From JACZSB01 sp965372015 (GTDB lineage Bacteria; Fidelibacterota; Marinisomatia; SCGC-AAA003-L08; TS1B11), in contig CBDVAP010000008.1 in NCBI GenBank assembly GCA_965372015.1, forward strand, positions 1 through 43,015: a DNA stretch of 43,015 nt, in the 5' to 3' direction. A model generated the notes under the pieces. That model was not told the DNA's origin, did no database searches, and was given only the letters and a program-made list of their open reading frames with translations. Shown here piece by piece: positions 32,482-40,616 of this stretch. Every line of letters starts with the position of its first letter. Positions within the stretch are counted from its first letter, which is position 1. Both the position numbers and the translations under genes were made by a program.

Positions 32482-34850
32482 TGCCGTCCGGGGGCCAGGC
32501 TATCCAGCAGCTGCTGAGCGGAGAGAAAGTCCTCCTGCACCTGGATGACCGGCGGGGCGTTACCTACCAGGTGGGACTGGTGGATACCTCTCCCTGCACC
32601 TGGGCCTGCCCGGCTGGGGTTAACGTAAAGACCTATGTTTCCCTGATGGCCGCCGGTCGGTTCCCCGAGGCGCTGGAGGTGGTGCGCCGCCGTAATCCCC
32701 TACCCGCCATCTGTGGCCGTATCTGTACCCATCCCTGCGAGGCGGCCTGCAACCGGACTGAGATCGATGATCCCGTAGCCATTTGTGCATTGAAGCGTTT
32801 CCTGACCGACTATGAGCTGGCCCATCCACCTCCATTACCAGAGCCGCCGACGCGTACCCATGAGGAATCGGTGGCTATTGTCGGTTCCGGCCCGGCGGGA
32901 TTGACCGCCGCCTACGATCTGGCCCACCTGGGCTACGGTGTGACCATTTTCGAAGCCCTGTCCAAGGCTGGGGGTATGCTGGTCGCCGGTGTGCCCAGCT
33001 TCCGTTTGCCCAGGGATATTCTGGAACTGGAGATCGACTTGATCCGCGCCCTGGGGGTGGACATCCAGACCGGTGTGACCATTACCGGCGAACGGGCTGT
33101 CAATGGACTATTCAAGGAGGGCTATAAGGCGATCTTTTATGCGGTGGGCGCCCATCAACCCCGCCAACTGGGTTATCCGGGCGAAGCCGCCACCGGGGTG
33201 GTGGATTGCATCACTTTCCTGCGGGGGGTGAACCTGGGGACGCCCACGCCTCCCGGACGCCGGACCGTGGTCATCGGTGGCGGCCACTCGGCCCTGGACT
33301 CGGCTCAGACGGCTTTACGACTGGGGGCCGAGGAGGTCAAGATCATCTACCGCCGGTCCCGCAAGGAAATGCCTGCCCACCAGGCCGACATCCGGGGGGC
33401 CGAGGAGGAGGGGATTCAAATTCAGTTCCTGGTGGCCCCCAAACGTTTACTGGTGAAAAACGGGAAGGTCACCGGAGTGGAGTGCCTGCGCACCAAGTTG
33501 GGCCCCACTGACGAGAGTGGCCGGCGGCGGCCCCAACCGGTGGAAGGCTCCGAATTTGTCGTGGAGGCCGACACGGTAATCACCGCCATCGGCGAAATGC
33601 CCGACCTGTCATTCCTCCCTGAAAACCACGGCCTGGAGATTTCCCCCCGGTGGAACACTTTCATTGCGGACGAGGCGATTCTGGCCACCAACCGCCCCGG
33701 TATCTTTGCCGGCGGTGATGTAGTCACCGGGCCCAAGTCGGTGATCGACGCCATTGCCGCCGGGCACGTGGCTGCCCAGTCCATGCACCACTACCTCCGG
33801 GGCCGGCCGCCGACTCGGCCTCAGCTCTGGAAACCGCCTACCGAGGTGGAGATCAAGGTGGACCTGCAACGACGGCCCAGTCTGCCCAGGCTGAGCATGC
33901 CCACCCAGGCGGTGGCTGAAAGGATTCAGGACTTCCGCGAAATTGGCTTGGGCTTTAGCACTGATGAAGCGGTAGCCGAGGCGGGGCGCTGTTTGCGGTG
34001 CGGTCCGTGCAGTGAGTGCCAAGTATGCGTGCCCGAGTGTGACAAGCAAGTAGCACTGTTGTCGTCGGCAAACGGTGATGGGGCTTTGCTGCTGCGCTTG
34101 TTACCGGCCTTGGATGCTGCCCGGCTACCCCCGCAGCCCAGCGAAGCATGGCTGGCAAAAGAGGCTGGTGCGGAGGTCGGCGTGCAATTCCATCCCCTGG
34201 TGAGCCACGTAGACGAAGATCGCTGCCGGGGCTGCGGGGACTGCGTGGAGGTGTGTGAATATGAGGCAGTGGCGCTGTACCCCCGCGAAGTGGAGCTGCC
34301 GGTGGCCCGGGTTGATGAGGAGCTCTGCAAAGGTTGCGGGACCTGTGCAGCCTATTGCCCTTCGGGGGCCATGATCCCAGGCTATTTCACCGACGATTGG
34401 CTGACCCAAAGGCTAGCGGGGATGAGCACTGAAAAAGTCAACCTGGTGGTGATTACCTGCAGCTGGGGCGGAGCCCGTCTCCATGACTTCGTGGGCCACA
34501 AACGGCAAAAGGAAGTGGATATTACTTACCTGCAAACCCTATGCACCGGCCGGGTGGAGCCCGCCATGGTGCTGAGGGCGTTCGAGATGGGCGCCGCCGG
34601 GGTGTTGATCAACAGCTGCGGGGTCGAGGATTGCCACTACAGTTTCGGAGCCTCCCGGTTCGCCGGCACTTTTGAAAGCATTCAACAATTGGTCCGGTTG
34701 GTAGGTATTGACCCGGCGCGCCTGCGCTACGAGCAGATACCGGCGAAAGAAGCGCCCCACTTTGACCGTGTGCTGCGGGCCTTCACCAGGCAGGTAAGAA
34801 AACTGGGAATCACCGAGCCGCAGGTTGCTCAACCGGCAGCGGAGGGCTGA
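32478..34850 (+). CDS. GltD-like NAD(P)H:FeS flavoprotein fused to 2x[4Fe-4S] ferredoxin and MvhD domain
   Basis: 790 residues in three parts. Residues ~35-480 resemble the glutamate synthase small subunit/NADH-dependent ferredoxin:NADP oxidoreductase family: CTWACPAGVNV, CGRICTHPCEAACNR, FAD motif VAIVGSGPAGLTAAYDLA and NAD(P) motif VVIGGGHSALDSAQTALRLG. A cysteine-rich linker (CLRCGPCSECQVCVPEC) follows. Residues ~580-630 hold two clusters (CRGCGDCVEVC, CKGCGTCAAYC). The C-terminal ~140 residues resemble MvhD (TLCTGRVEPAMVLRAFEMGAAGVLI), the subunit that docks on HdrA. It probably links NAD(P)H to the Hdr complex. Confidence 0.9.
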   Translation: MMPSGGQAIQQLLSGEKVLLHLDDRRGVTYQVGLVDTSPCTWACPAGVNVKTYVSLMAAGRFPEALEVVRRRNPLPAICGRICTHPCEAACNRTEIDDPVAICALKRFLTDYELAHPPPLPEPPTRTHEESVAIVGSGPAGLTAAYDLAHLGYGVTIFEALSKAGGMLVAGVPSFRLPRDILELEIDLIRALGVDIQTGVTITGERAVNGLFKEGYKAIFYAVGAHQPRQLGYPGEAATGVVDCITFLRGVNLGTPTPPGRRTVVIGGGHSALDSAQTALRLGAEEVKIIYRRSRKEMPAHQADIRGAEEEGIQIQFLVAPKRLLVKNGKVTGVECLRTKLGPTDESGRRRPQPVEGSEFVVEADTVITAIGEMPDLSFLPENHGLEISPRWNTFIADEAILATNRPGIFAGGDVVTGPKSVIDAIAAGHVAAQSMHHYLRGRPPTRPQLWKPPTEVEIKVDLQRRPSLPRLSMPTQAVAERIQDFREIGLGFSTDEAVAEAGRCLRCGPCSECQVCVPECDKQVALLSSANGDGALLLRLLPALDAARLPPQPSEAWLAKEAGAEVGVQFHPLVSHVDEDRCRGCGDCVEVCEYEAVALYPREVELPVARVDEELCKGCGTCAAYCPSGAMIPGYFTDDWLTQRLAGMSTEKVNLVVITCSWGGARLHDFVGHKRQKEVDITYLQTLCTGRVEPAMVLRAFEMGAAGVLINSCGVEDCHYSFGASRFAGTFESIQQLVRLVGIDPARLRYEQIPAKEAPHFDRVLRAFTRQVRKLGITEPQVAQPAAEG

Positions 34851-34851
34851 C

Positions 34852-36054
34852 GTGTCAGAGACTACGGACCGGCAGGCAATCTTACAGGAGGCGATCCGCA
34901 AAAGCAACGCCCTGGCTTGTTTGTCGTGCGGCAAGTGCACCGGCGTCTGTCCGGTTTCAACAGTAGGGCGGCACTACTCGCCCCGGGTAATGGTGACTCA
35001 GGCAGCGCGCGAGGACTTCAACGGATTACTTCACGACAAAGACTTGTGGAGCTGCCTCACTTGCCAGAAATGCGATGCCTATTGTCCCGCCGGTGTGAGC
35101 TATTTAAGCCTGATGAAAGCCCTGCGCACCGAGGCTAAAGAGGCCGGTTTCGACGGGTCCTGCTCCCACTCGGGGGCTCTACAAACCTTAGCCCGCATCA
35201 TGGTCGATGACCAATTGAAACAGCAGCGGCTGGACTGGTTGCCCGGCGACGTGCGTACCGCCGACCAGGGCGATATCCTCTACTTCGTGGGCTGCGCGCC
35301 CTACTTCGACAGCCTGTTTACCAGCATCGCGCCCCATACTCTGGATGCCGCCGTAAGTAGTATCACCATACTAAATGCCCTGGGCATCGAGCCGGTGCTT
35401 ATGGACAATGAGCGCTGCTGTGGGCACGACCTTTTCTGGAACGGTGACCGGGCCAATTTCCACCGGCTGGCCGAGCATAACGTCGCCGCCATCAAGGCTA
35501 CCGGCGCCAAGACCATCCTGTTTTCCTGCGCGGAATGCCTGAGCGCCTTCAAGCAGCTGTATCCCGAAACCGGCCTGGCCGTGTCCGTGGAGCTGAAGCA
35601 CATGAGCGAGTTCCTGGCCGAAAAGCATCAGGCCGGGGAGTTGCAGCTGGCCGGGCCGGAGGCCGATGTCACGTACCAGGATCCCTGCCGCCTGGGTCGT
35701 CACCTGGGCATCTATGACGCCCCCCGCACTTTATTGGGCGGTGACAATGGGCGCTTAAAAGAGATGACCCAGCACCGGGGCCGGTCCCTCTGCTGCGGAG
35801 TCAGCGGCTGGATGAACTGCGGCGCCACCGCCAAAGGGATTCAGGTGGAACGCTTGCGACAGGCTCGGGAGACCGGCGCCCAAGTCATGGCGGTGGCCTG
35901 TCCCAAGTGCCAGGTGCACCTCTTGTGCGCCCAGCAGGACCGGGGTATCGGCGCCGAGAACGCCATTGAAATCCGCGATATTGCCACTTTGACACTGGCA
36001 CGGATGAAAAGCCGGGTGGTGCCGGCTGAAACCAAGGAAGTTTTGTCAACCTAA
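34852..36054 (+). CDS. HdrC-HdrB fusion (heterodisulfide reductase-like, CCG domain protein)
   Basis: N-terminal HdrC-like ferredoxin with CLSCGKCTGVCPVS and CLTCQKCDAYCPAG, then HdrB-like CCG repeats: ERCCGHDLFWNGD, FSCAECLSAFKQLYP, DPCRLGRHLG, CCGVSGWMNCG and ACPKCQVHL. CCG domains bind the unusual non-cubane [4Fe-4S] clusters that reduce disulfides in HdrB. The two subunits are separate in methanogens and fused here (400 aa). GTG 34852 is chosen because GGAGG lies six bases upstream and the codon comes just after the previous stop. The physiological disulfide or other acceptor is unknown. Confidence 0.9.
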   Translation: MSETTDRQAILQEAIRKSNALACLSCGKCTGVCPVSTVGRHYSPRVMVTQAAREDFNGLLHDKDLWSCLTCQKCDAYCPAGVSYLSLMKALRTEAKEAGFDGSCSHSGALQTLARIMVDDQLKQQRLDWLPGDVRTADQGDILYFVGCAPYFDSLFTSIAPHTLDAAVSSITILNALGIEPVLMDNERCCGHDLFWNGDRANFHRLAEHNVAAIKATGAKTILFSCAECLSAFKQLYPETGLAVSVELKHMSEFLAEKHQAGELQLAGPEADVTYQDPCRLGRHLGIYDAPRTLLGGDNGRLKEMTQHRGRSLCCGVSGWMNCGATAKGIQVERLRQARETGAQVMAVACPKCQVHLLCAQQDRGIGAENAIEIRDIATLTLARMKSRVVPAETKEVLST

Positions 36055-36071
36055 GGACCCAGGAGAGGATA

Positions 36072-38543
36072 ATGACAGATGACGGACTGAGAATCGGCGT
36101 ATTTATCTGCGAGTGCGGTTCGAATATCGCCGGCTCGGTGGACTGCGACGCGCTGACGGCCTATGCCGCCCAGCTGCCGGACGTGGTCTGCTCAGTGAAG
36201 AATAGGTATACCTGCTCGGAACCGGGCCAGGAGGAGGTCAAGCGTTACATTCGGGAGCAGAATCTGAACCGGGTGGTGGTGGCCTCCTGCACCCCACGGA
36301 TGCACGAGCCCACCTTCCGGCAATGTGTGGCCCAGGCGGGGCTCAATCCCTACCTGTTCGAAATGGCCAATATCCGGGAACACTGCAGCTGGGTCCACCT
36401 GGACAACCGCCCGGTGGCTACCGGGAAAGCCCAGGACATCGTCAAATCGGCGGTGGCCCGGGCGCGGTACCTGCGACCCCAGGTGGAGAGTGTGATCAAT
36501 GTGACCAACGAGGTGCTGGTCATCGGCGGCGGCGTGGCGGGCATCCAGGCTTCACTGGACCTGGCCGACGCTGGCTACCAGGTACACTTAGTGGAAAAGG
36601 AGGCATCTATAGGTGGGATCATGGCCGCACTGGACAAGACCTATCCCACCATGGATTGCTCTATATGAATACTCGGTCCTAAAATGATGGATGCCGGTCG
36701 GCATCCCCGCATCAACCTACTGGCCTACAGCGAAGTCGAAGATATCACCGGCTATGTGGGTAATTTCCACGTGACGGTGCGCAAGAAGGCCCGCTACGTG
36801 GACGATTCGGAGTGTAACGCCTGTGCCGAGTGCGAGAAGGTCTGCCCGGTGGCGGTCCCCGACGAGTTCCAGCAGGGATTTTCCTCCCGCCGGGCCATTT
36901 ACATGCCTTTCCCACAGGCGGTGCCCTCCAGCTACATCCTGAGCAAGATCGATTGCCTGGGTCATAATCCTATCGCCTGCGGCAAGTGCGCCGATGTGTG
37001 CGAAAAGGACTGCATCGATTTTGACATGCGGGACCAGACTATCGAGCTGGACGTCGGCACGGTGGTTGTCGCTACCGGCATGGAGCCCTACGATCCTACC
37101 GAGTACGACGAGTACGGCTACACCCGCTACCCCAACGTGATCACCAGCATGGAGTTCGAACGGCTGATATCGGCCGGGGGGCCCACCGAGGGGCACTTCA
37201 TCCGGCCCTCGGACCAGCGCACCCCCGAGAGTATCGCCTTCATCCAGTGCGTCGGGTCGCGGTCGGCCACTAAGGGCAATCCTTATTGCAGCAACATCTG
37301 CTGCATGAACACCATCAAGGACAGCCTGCTGCTGAAGGACCACTACCCCGGCGTGGACATCAAGGTGTTCTATATGGACATCCGAGCCTTCGGCAAGGGT
37401 TTCGAGGGTCTCTACCAGCGCAGCAAGCAGTCCGGTGTACAGTATATCCGGGGCATTCCGGGCGAATTGTTCGAGGACCCGGCCACCGGCAACTTGAGCC
37501 TCATAGTGGAAGACACCGATACGGGCCGCATCCAGGATCACACCGCCGACATGGTTGTGCTGGCCACAGGGGTGGTCCCGCGGCGCGACAGCGACGTTAT
37601 CCGCCAGCTGCTATCCCTTTCCTGCACCGAGGACGGGTTCCTCATGGAGTCCCATCCCAAGCTCAAGCCGGTGGACGCACCCACCGGTGGGGTATTCTTC
37701 GCCGGCTGCGCGGAGGGACCCAAGGACGTCAAGGAAAGTGTGACCCAGGCGGGGGCGGCGGCGGCCCGGGCCCAGATACTGCTGAATGCCGGCAAGGTGA
37801 GCGTGGAGGCTATCACCTCGGTGTGTACGCCCGAGCTATGCACCTACTGCGGCATCTGCGCCAAGGTGTGCCCCTTCAATGCCATCCAGGGCGGTGATCC
37901 CAAGTCGGGGACGGCCGCGGAAGTTATTGAGGCGGCCTGTATGGGCTGCGGCACTTGCGCCGCGGAGTGCAACTTCGACGCGCTGTCCATGAAGCACTTC
38001 GAGGACGTCCAGATCTTTGCCCAGATCGAGGCCATCCTGGAGGAGGATCCCCAGGATAAGGTGCTGGTGTTCGCCTGCAACTGGTGCTCCTACGCCGGGG
38101 CCGACCTGGCGGGCCTTTCACGACTGCAATACCCTGCCACCCAACGGATCATCCGCACCATGTGTAGCGGCCGGGTGGACTCCCGTTTTGTGCTGCACGC
38201 CTTCGAGCTGGGCGCCCCTATCGTGCTGGTGTCCGGCTGCCACTACGTGGACTGCCATTACATCGACGCCAACCGCTGGACCCAGAAACGGGTGGACAAG
38301 CTGTGGGATAAACTGGAGCGGCTGGGCATCCGGCCGGAACGCCTGCAACTGGAGTGGATCAGCGCGGCCGAGGGGCAGAAATGGGTGACGGTGATGAATG
38401 CCGTGGATGAAATGCGGCAGCAGGTTACCGAAGAAGAGGTGGCCCATACCATTGAGGTGCTGCGGGCGGACCGCCGGAAGGAGGAGACCAAACGGCGGAA
38501 AACAAGGGAGAAGAAGACCGCACCGGCGGAAGCGGTGGTCTGA
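36072..38543 (+). CDS. hdrA: HdrA, selenocysteine-containing (in-frame TGA at 36666-36668), with C-terminal MvhD-like domain
   Basis: Read through TGA 36666 this is one 823-residue flavin electron-bifurcation subunit with Sec at residue 199. Parts: N-terminal IGVFICECGSNI domain; FAD site VLVIGGGVAGIQASLDLADAG and GGIMAALDKTYPTMDCSI; then U-ILGPKMMDAGRHP, where the family has DCS-x-(C/U)-I-x-x-PKM. Ferredoxin motifs follow: CNACAECEKVCPV (~248), CGKCADVCEKDC (~305), CTYCGICAKVCP (~592) and CMGCGTCAAEC (~623). The C-terminus is MvhD-like (TMCSGRVDSRFVLHAFELGAPIVLVSGC). The frame is unchanged on both sides of the TGA, and a SECIS-like hairpin follows. Start ATG 36072 has GGAGAGGA upstream. Confidence 0.9.
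36689..36706 (+). promoter_or_regulatory. Bacterial SECIS-type hairpin for hdrA selenocysteine
   Basis: GGATGCC (36689-36695) pairs perfectly with GGCATCC (36700-36706) around the loop GGTC. The stem starts 20 nt after the TGA and the loop 27 nt after it, with G at the first two loop positions. Known bacterial SECIS elements sit in this distance range with a G early in the apical loop and are recognised by SelB. It lies inside the coding region, as bacterial SECIS do. Confidence 0.8.
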
Positions 38544-38574
38544 TAAACGGATTTAAGCTGACCGGGGATTTGGA

Positions 38575-38760
38575 ATGATAATCGAGGAAACGAACTTCAA
38601 GTGCCTGCGTTGTGGCCATCAGTGGGTAGGGCCATTCGATAAAAAGGTTCTGCGGGAACGGACCTGTTCAAAGTGCGGCAGCAACAGTGTGCGGAAGCTG
38701 AAGGTCCAGGCCCAGCGGGACGGCGATCATCAGCCCCGGCCCCGCCCGGCGAAGATATAG
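38575..38760 (+). CDS. Small zinc-ribbon protein
   Basis: 61 residues with two CXXC knuckles (CLRCGHQW and CSKCGSN) forming a zinc ribbon, and a basic Pro/Arg-rich tail. It is the last gene of the Kor-Hdr operon, 31 nt after hdrA in the same direction. Similar small ribbons are often encoded next to FeS oxidoreductases, but a role is not established. The start context is weak (GGGGATTTGGA upstream of ATG). Confidence 0.7.
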   Translation: MIIEETNFKCLRCGHQWVGPFDKKVLRERTCSKCGSNSVRKLKVQAQRDGDHQPRPRPAKI

Positions 38761-38781
38761 ATATCTTTGCTTAATGGGAAA

Positions 38782-38799
38782 AGCCCTCTGAAGAGGGCT
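38782..38799 (-). terminator. Hairpin terminator for the CBS gene
   Basis: AGCCCTCT pairs with AGAGGGCT around a two-base loop; on the minus strand it is followed by TTTTCCC. It lies in the gap between the convergent zinc-ribbon and CBS genes. A second hairpin, CCCCGCC/GGCGGGG with loop ATC, lies at 38835-38851 and may help stop either transcript. Confidence 0.6.
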
Positions 38800-38957
38800 A
38801 CCCTAACGACACTGGCGGCTTCAGCCGTCTTGCACCCCGCCATCGGCGGGGCCACCAGCGGGGTTTGCGATTCAGCGAATCCATTTACCTGTCCGGCCTC
38901 TGACGGATGGATGCGCTCCCTTCAATTGGACTGTTGAAAGCCGGCAGGCGATTGCTG

Positions 38958-39491
38958 CTATCCGGCGAACCGGCGGCGCATTCTGTGTATCGGCTCCGGC
39001 GGCAGGTTTATGATCTCCTTACGGAAGCACAGCCCCACGTGCTTGACGATATCACGCATGGATACCACCCCGGCGGCCTTTTGCTCATCATCGACGATGG
39101 GCACGTGGCGGTAGTTGTGCTCGCACATGCGGTTCATGGCAAATACCAGCGAATCATCCACTTGAAGCGTATCTGGATCCGCGGTCATGAATTTGCTGAC
39201 TTTCATTTCCGCCACAATCTCGCAAGCCGCACAAGCCTTGCGAATCATATCCCGTTCGGTGATGATCCCCAGCAGTTTATCATTATCATCGGTCACCAGC
39301 AGGCAACCGATATCGTGCTCGGCCATCAGCCGAAACGCCTCCTGTACCGAGGTGGATGACCGCACGGTAATCGGGGTGCGCAGCTCCAGGGCCTCGATTG
39401 GGTCCTCCAAGTGCACCGCCTGCTTCAGTTCGGGAGATTCCTCCTCCCGCTCACACATCTGTTGCAGTTCCTCGTCAATTCCATTAGTCAT
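38958..39491 (-). CDS. CBS-domain pair protein
   Basis: Two CBS motifs in tandem: LELRTPITVRSSTSVQEAFRLMAEHDIGCLLVTDDNDKLLGIITERDMIRK and VSKFMTADPDTLQVDDSLVFAMNRMCEHNYRHVPIVDDEQKAAGVVSMRDIVKHV. CBS pairs bind adenine nucleotides and usually regulate a partner. The 177-aa protein has no other domain. It is convergent with the Kor-Hdr operon and may sense energy charge for it; that is inference from position only. The upstream flank is a long gene-free stretch. Confidence 0.92.
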   Translation of the reverse strand: MTNGIDEELQQMCEREEESPELKQAVHLEDPIEALELRTPITVRSSTSVQEAFRLMAEHDIGCLLVTDDNDKLLGIITERDMIRKACAACEIVAEMKVSKFMTADPDTLQVDDSLVFAMNRMCEHNYRHVPIVDDEQKAAGVVSMRDIVKHVGLCFRKEIINLPPEPIHRMRRRFAG

Positions 39492-40016
39492 AGTAGCCTC
39501 CAGGGATTGGAATTATTAACCTCGAAATCGAAGGTATTGAATCGGTTGCGAGCCCCGGCGGAGTGAAAAAACGATATTAAGATCAACATACCTTCATTAG
39601 CCGGGCCTAAAGGGTAAGCACCCGGAAGGTATAAGTCAAGAGAAAAAGCCGCTACGGTGTGACTGATGCAATGCTGGAATTGGACAGGACTAAGGCAGCA
39701 ACGTACACTATGAGTTTTATATGGGCTGCATGTAGGTCTGGCGTATTGGACATCTGGGGCTAAAAACGGGGAGAGACATTTTGCCGTTCTTTGGGTTGGT
39801 TTGCGCCTCATCTGATGCTCATCGCTGGACCCTCAAACGAGTCACTACTGGTCCCCGTTGGTCAAATTGTACCCCGCCTGTGGCGGGGAATTATCCATTG
39901 CTCTTCGGAACGACCAATCGAAAAGCCCCACCATCTCTCAATATGTGGGGCTTTTTAGCAGTACGGGCACGAAATAGTCACGTTGGCTACATAAACTACT
40001 GTTTTTACTAACCGAT
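39492..40016. other. Gene-free stretch before tRNA-derived repeat D
   Basis: No convincing gene. It contains the CBS gene promoter region, a CCCCGCC/GGCGGGG hairpin at 39872-39888 and the terminator at 39924-39956. The segment directly before the repeat (CTGTTTTTACTAACCGAT) loosely resembles that before copy C (TTGTTTTTGCTTATCTCT), suggesting the repeated module extends upstream of the tRNA-like part. Confidence 0.5.
39924..39956. terminator. Bidirectional terminator upstream of repeat D
   Basis: AGCCCCAC (39924-39931) pairs with GTGGGGCT (39945-39952), flanked by AAAA on the left and a run of five T on the right, so it could work in both directions. It is related to the hairpin at 28709-28739. 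Confidence 0.7.
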
Positions 40017-40112
40017 CGTCGGGCTCATAACCCGAAGGTCGCTGGTTCGAGCCGTAGCGACCGCCGGGAGCGTAGACCGTTGAGCGCAGCGAGACCATCC
40101 AGCCCCCGCTAC
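40017..40112 (+). repeat. 96-nt tRNA-fMet-derived direct repeat, copy D (putative attachment site)
   Basis: Same structure as 28831-28926: anticodon arm with CAT, T-stem and loop up to GGTTCGA, 46-nt insertion (40051-40096), then the tRNA tail to CTAC. The anticodon arm here is identical to that of the functional tRNA at 4954-5027 (GGGCTCATAACCC). Together with copy C it brackets the Kor-Hdr operon and CBS gene as an 11.2-kb segment between direct repeats. Confidence 0.88.
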
Positions 40113-40122
40113 TCTCGAGAAG

Positions 40123-40154
40123 CCCTCTTTTCCGTCGTGAAAAGAGGGTTTTTT
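40123..40154 (+). terminator. Terminator following repeat D
   Basis: CCCTCTTTTC pairs perfectly with GAAAAGAGGG around CGTCGT and is followed by six T. Same hairpin as at 5315-5340. Confidence 0.8.
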
Positions 40155-40243
40155 GCGTTTTGCCCAGTGTAGTCTAGTGCAGCCAAATGCACCCTTTTTT
40201 CGATTGTGATGACACGTTTTGTGGCAGACGGATCTGCCATATA
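40155..40243 (-). pseudogene. Short relic of an integrase 3' end
   Basis: The sequence resembles the 3' end of the integrase remnant at 28979-29050: AATGCACCCTTTTTTCGATTGTG, then ACACGTTTTGTGGCAGACG with ATCTGCCA against ATACGTTTGGTGGCATACG with ATCTGTCA. Similarity fades after about 40243. It lies directly after repeat D, as the larger relic does after repeat C. Confidence 0.5.
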
Positions 40244-40409
40244 TAGGGTGGGAAAGATAGGCTAGTCCTTTGGCCGTCCGGCAGGGTATGCAGGACTACA
40301 TTCTTGGAAATGAGACCTAGTTGTCTTAGTTTACCTTATAGGGATTGGAGCGCTTCTGCACTGTTATCGATTCTAAAATTGATTTCGCCCTCGCTAACAG
40401 GAGGTAATG

Positions 40410-40541
40410 ATGGTTAATCCGCGCGGCAATTCCAGGGAGCAGTTCCCTAATGGCATTGCATACCTGTTGAAATGGGCTTTAACCCGTTTCGAACTGCGGA
40501 TAACTGAGGGGGGATTCCTTTTTCCTTTTGTCGCCACATAA
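40410..40541 (+). CDS. Possible small protein of 43 residues, unrecognised
   Basis: A strong Shine-Dalgarno (AGGAGG at 40399-40404) lies five bases before ATG 40410, with another ATG at 40407. The reading frame gives MVNPRGNSREQFPNGIAYLL and ends FVAT at TAA. No domain or membrane segment is evident. It lies in otherwise gene-free DNA, so it may be chance or the remains of a longer gene. Confidence 0.2.
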   Translation: MVNPRGNSREQFPNGIAYLLKWALTRFELRITEGGFLFPFVAT

Positions 40542-40616
40542 GCAACAAGTGACTTACAGATCGCAGAAAGAGTTGTCTTAAGATGAGTGATTTCACCAGA
40601 TCCTCGTTTGTGATCA

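Noticed and set aside
36072..36668. Separate short gene for an N-terminal HdrA fragment, with a second gene starting at 36684
   Set aside because: The frame is unbroken across the TGA, the joined sequence restores the conserved HdrA segment, and a SECIS-like hairpin follows. One selenoprotein gene explains it better than a split or pseudogene.
39488..39811. 107-codon minus-strand open frame upstream of the CBS gene
   Set aside because: No domain, no ribosome binding site and no family resemblance; it is probably chance in gene-free DNA.
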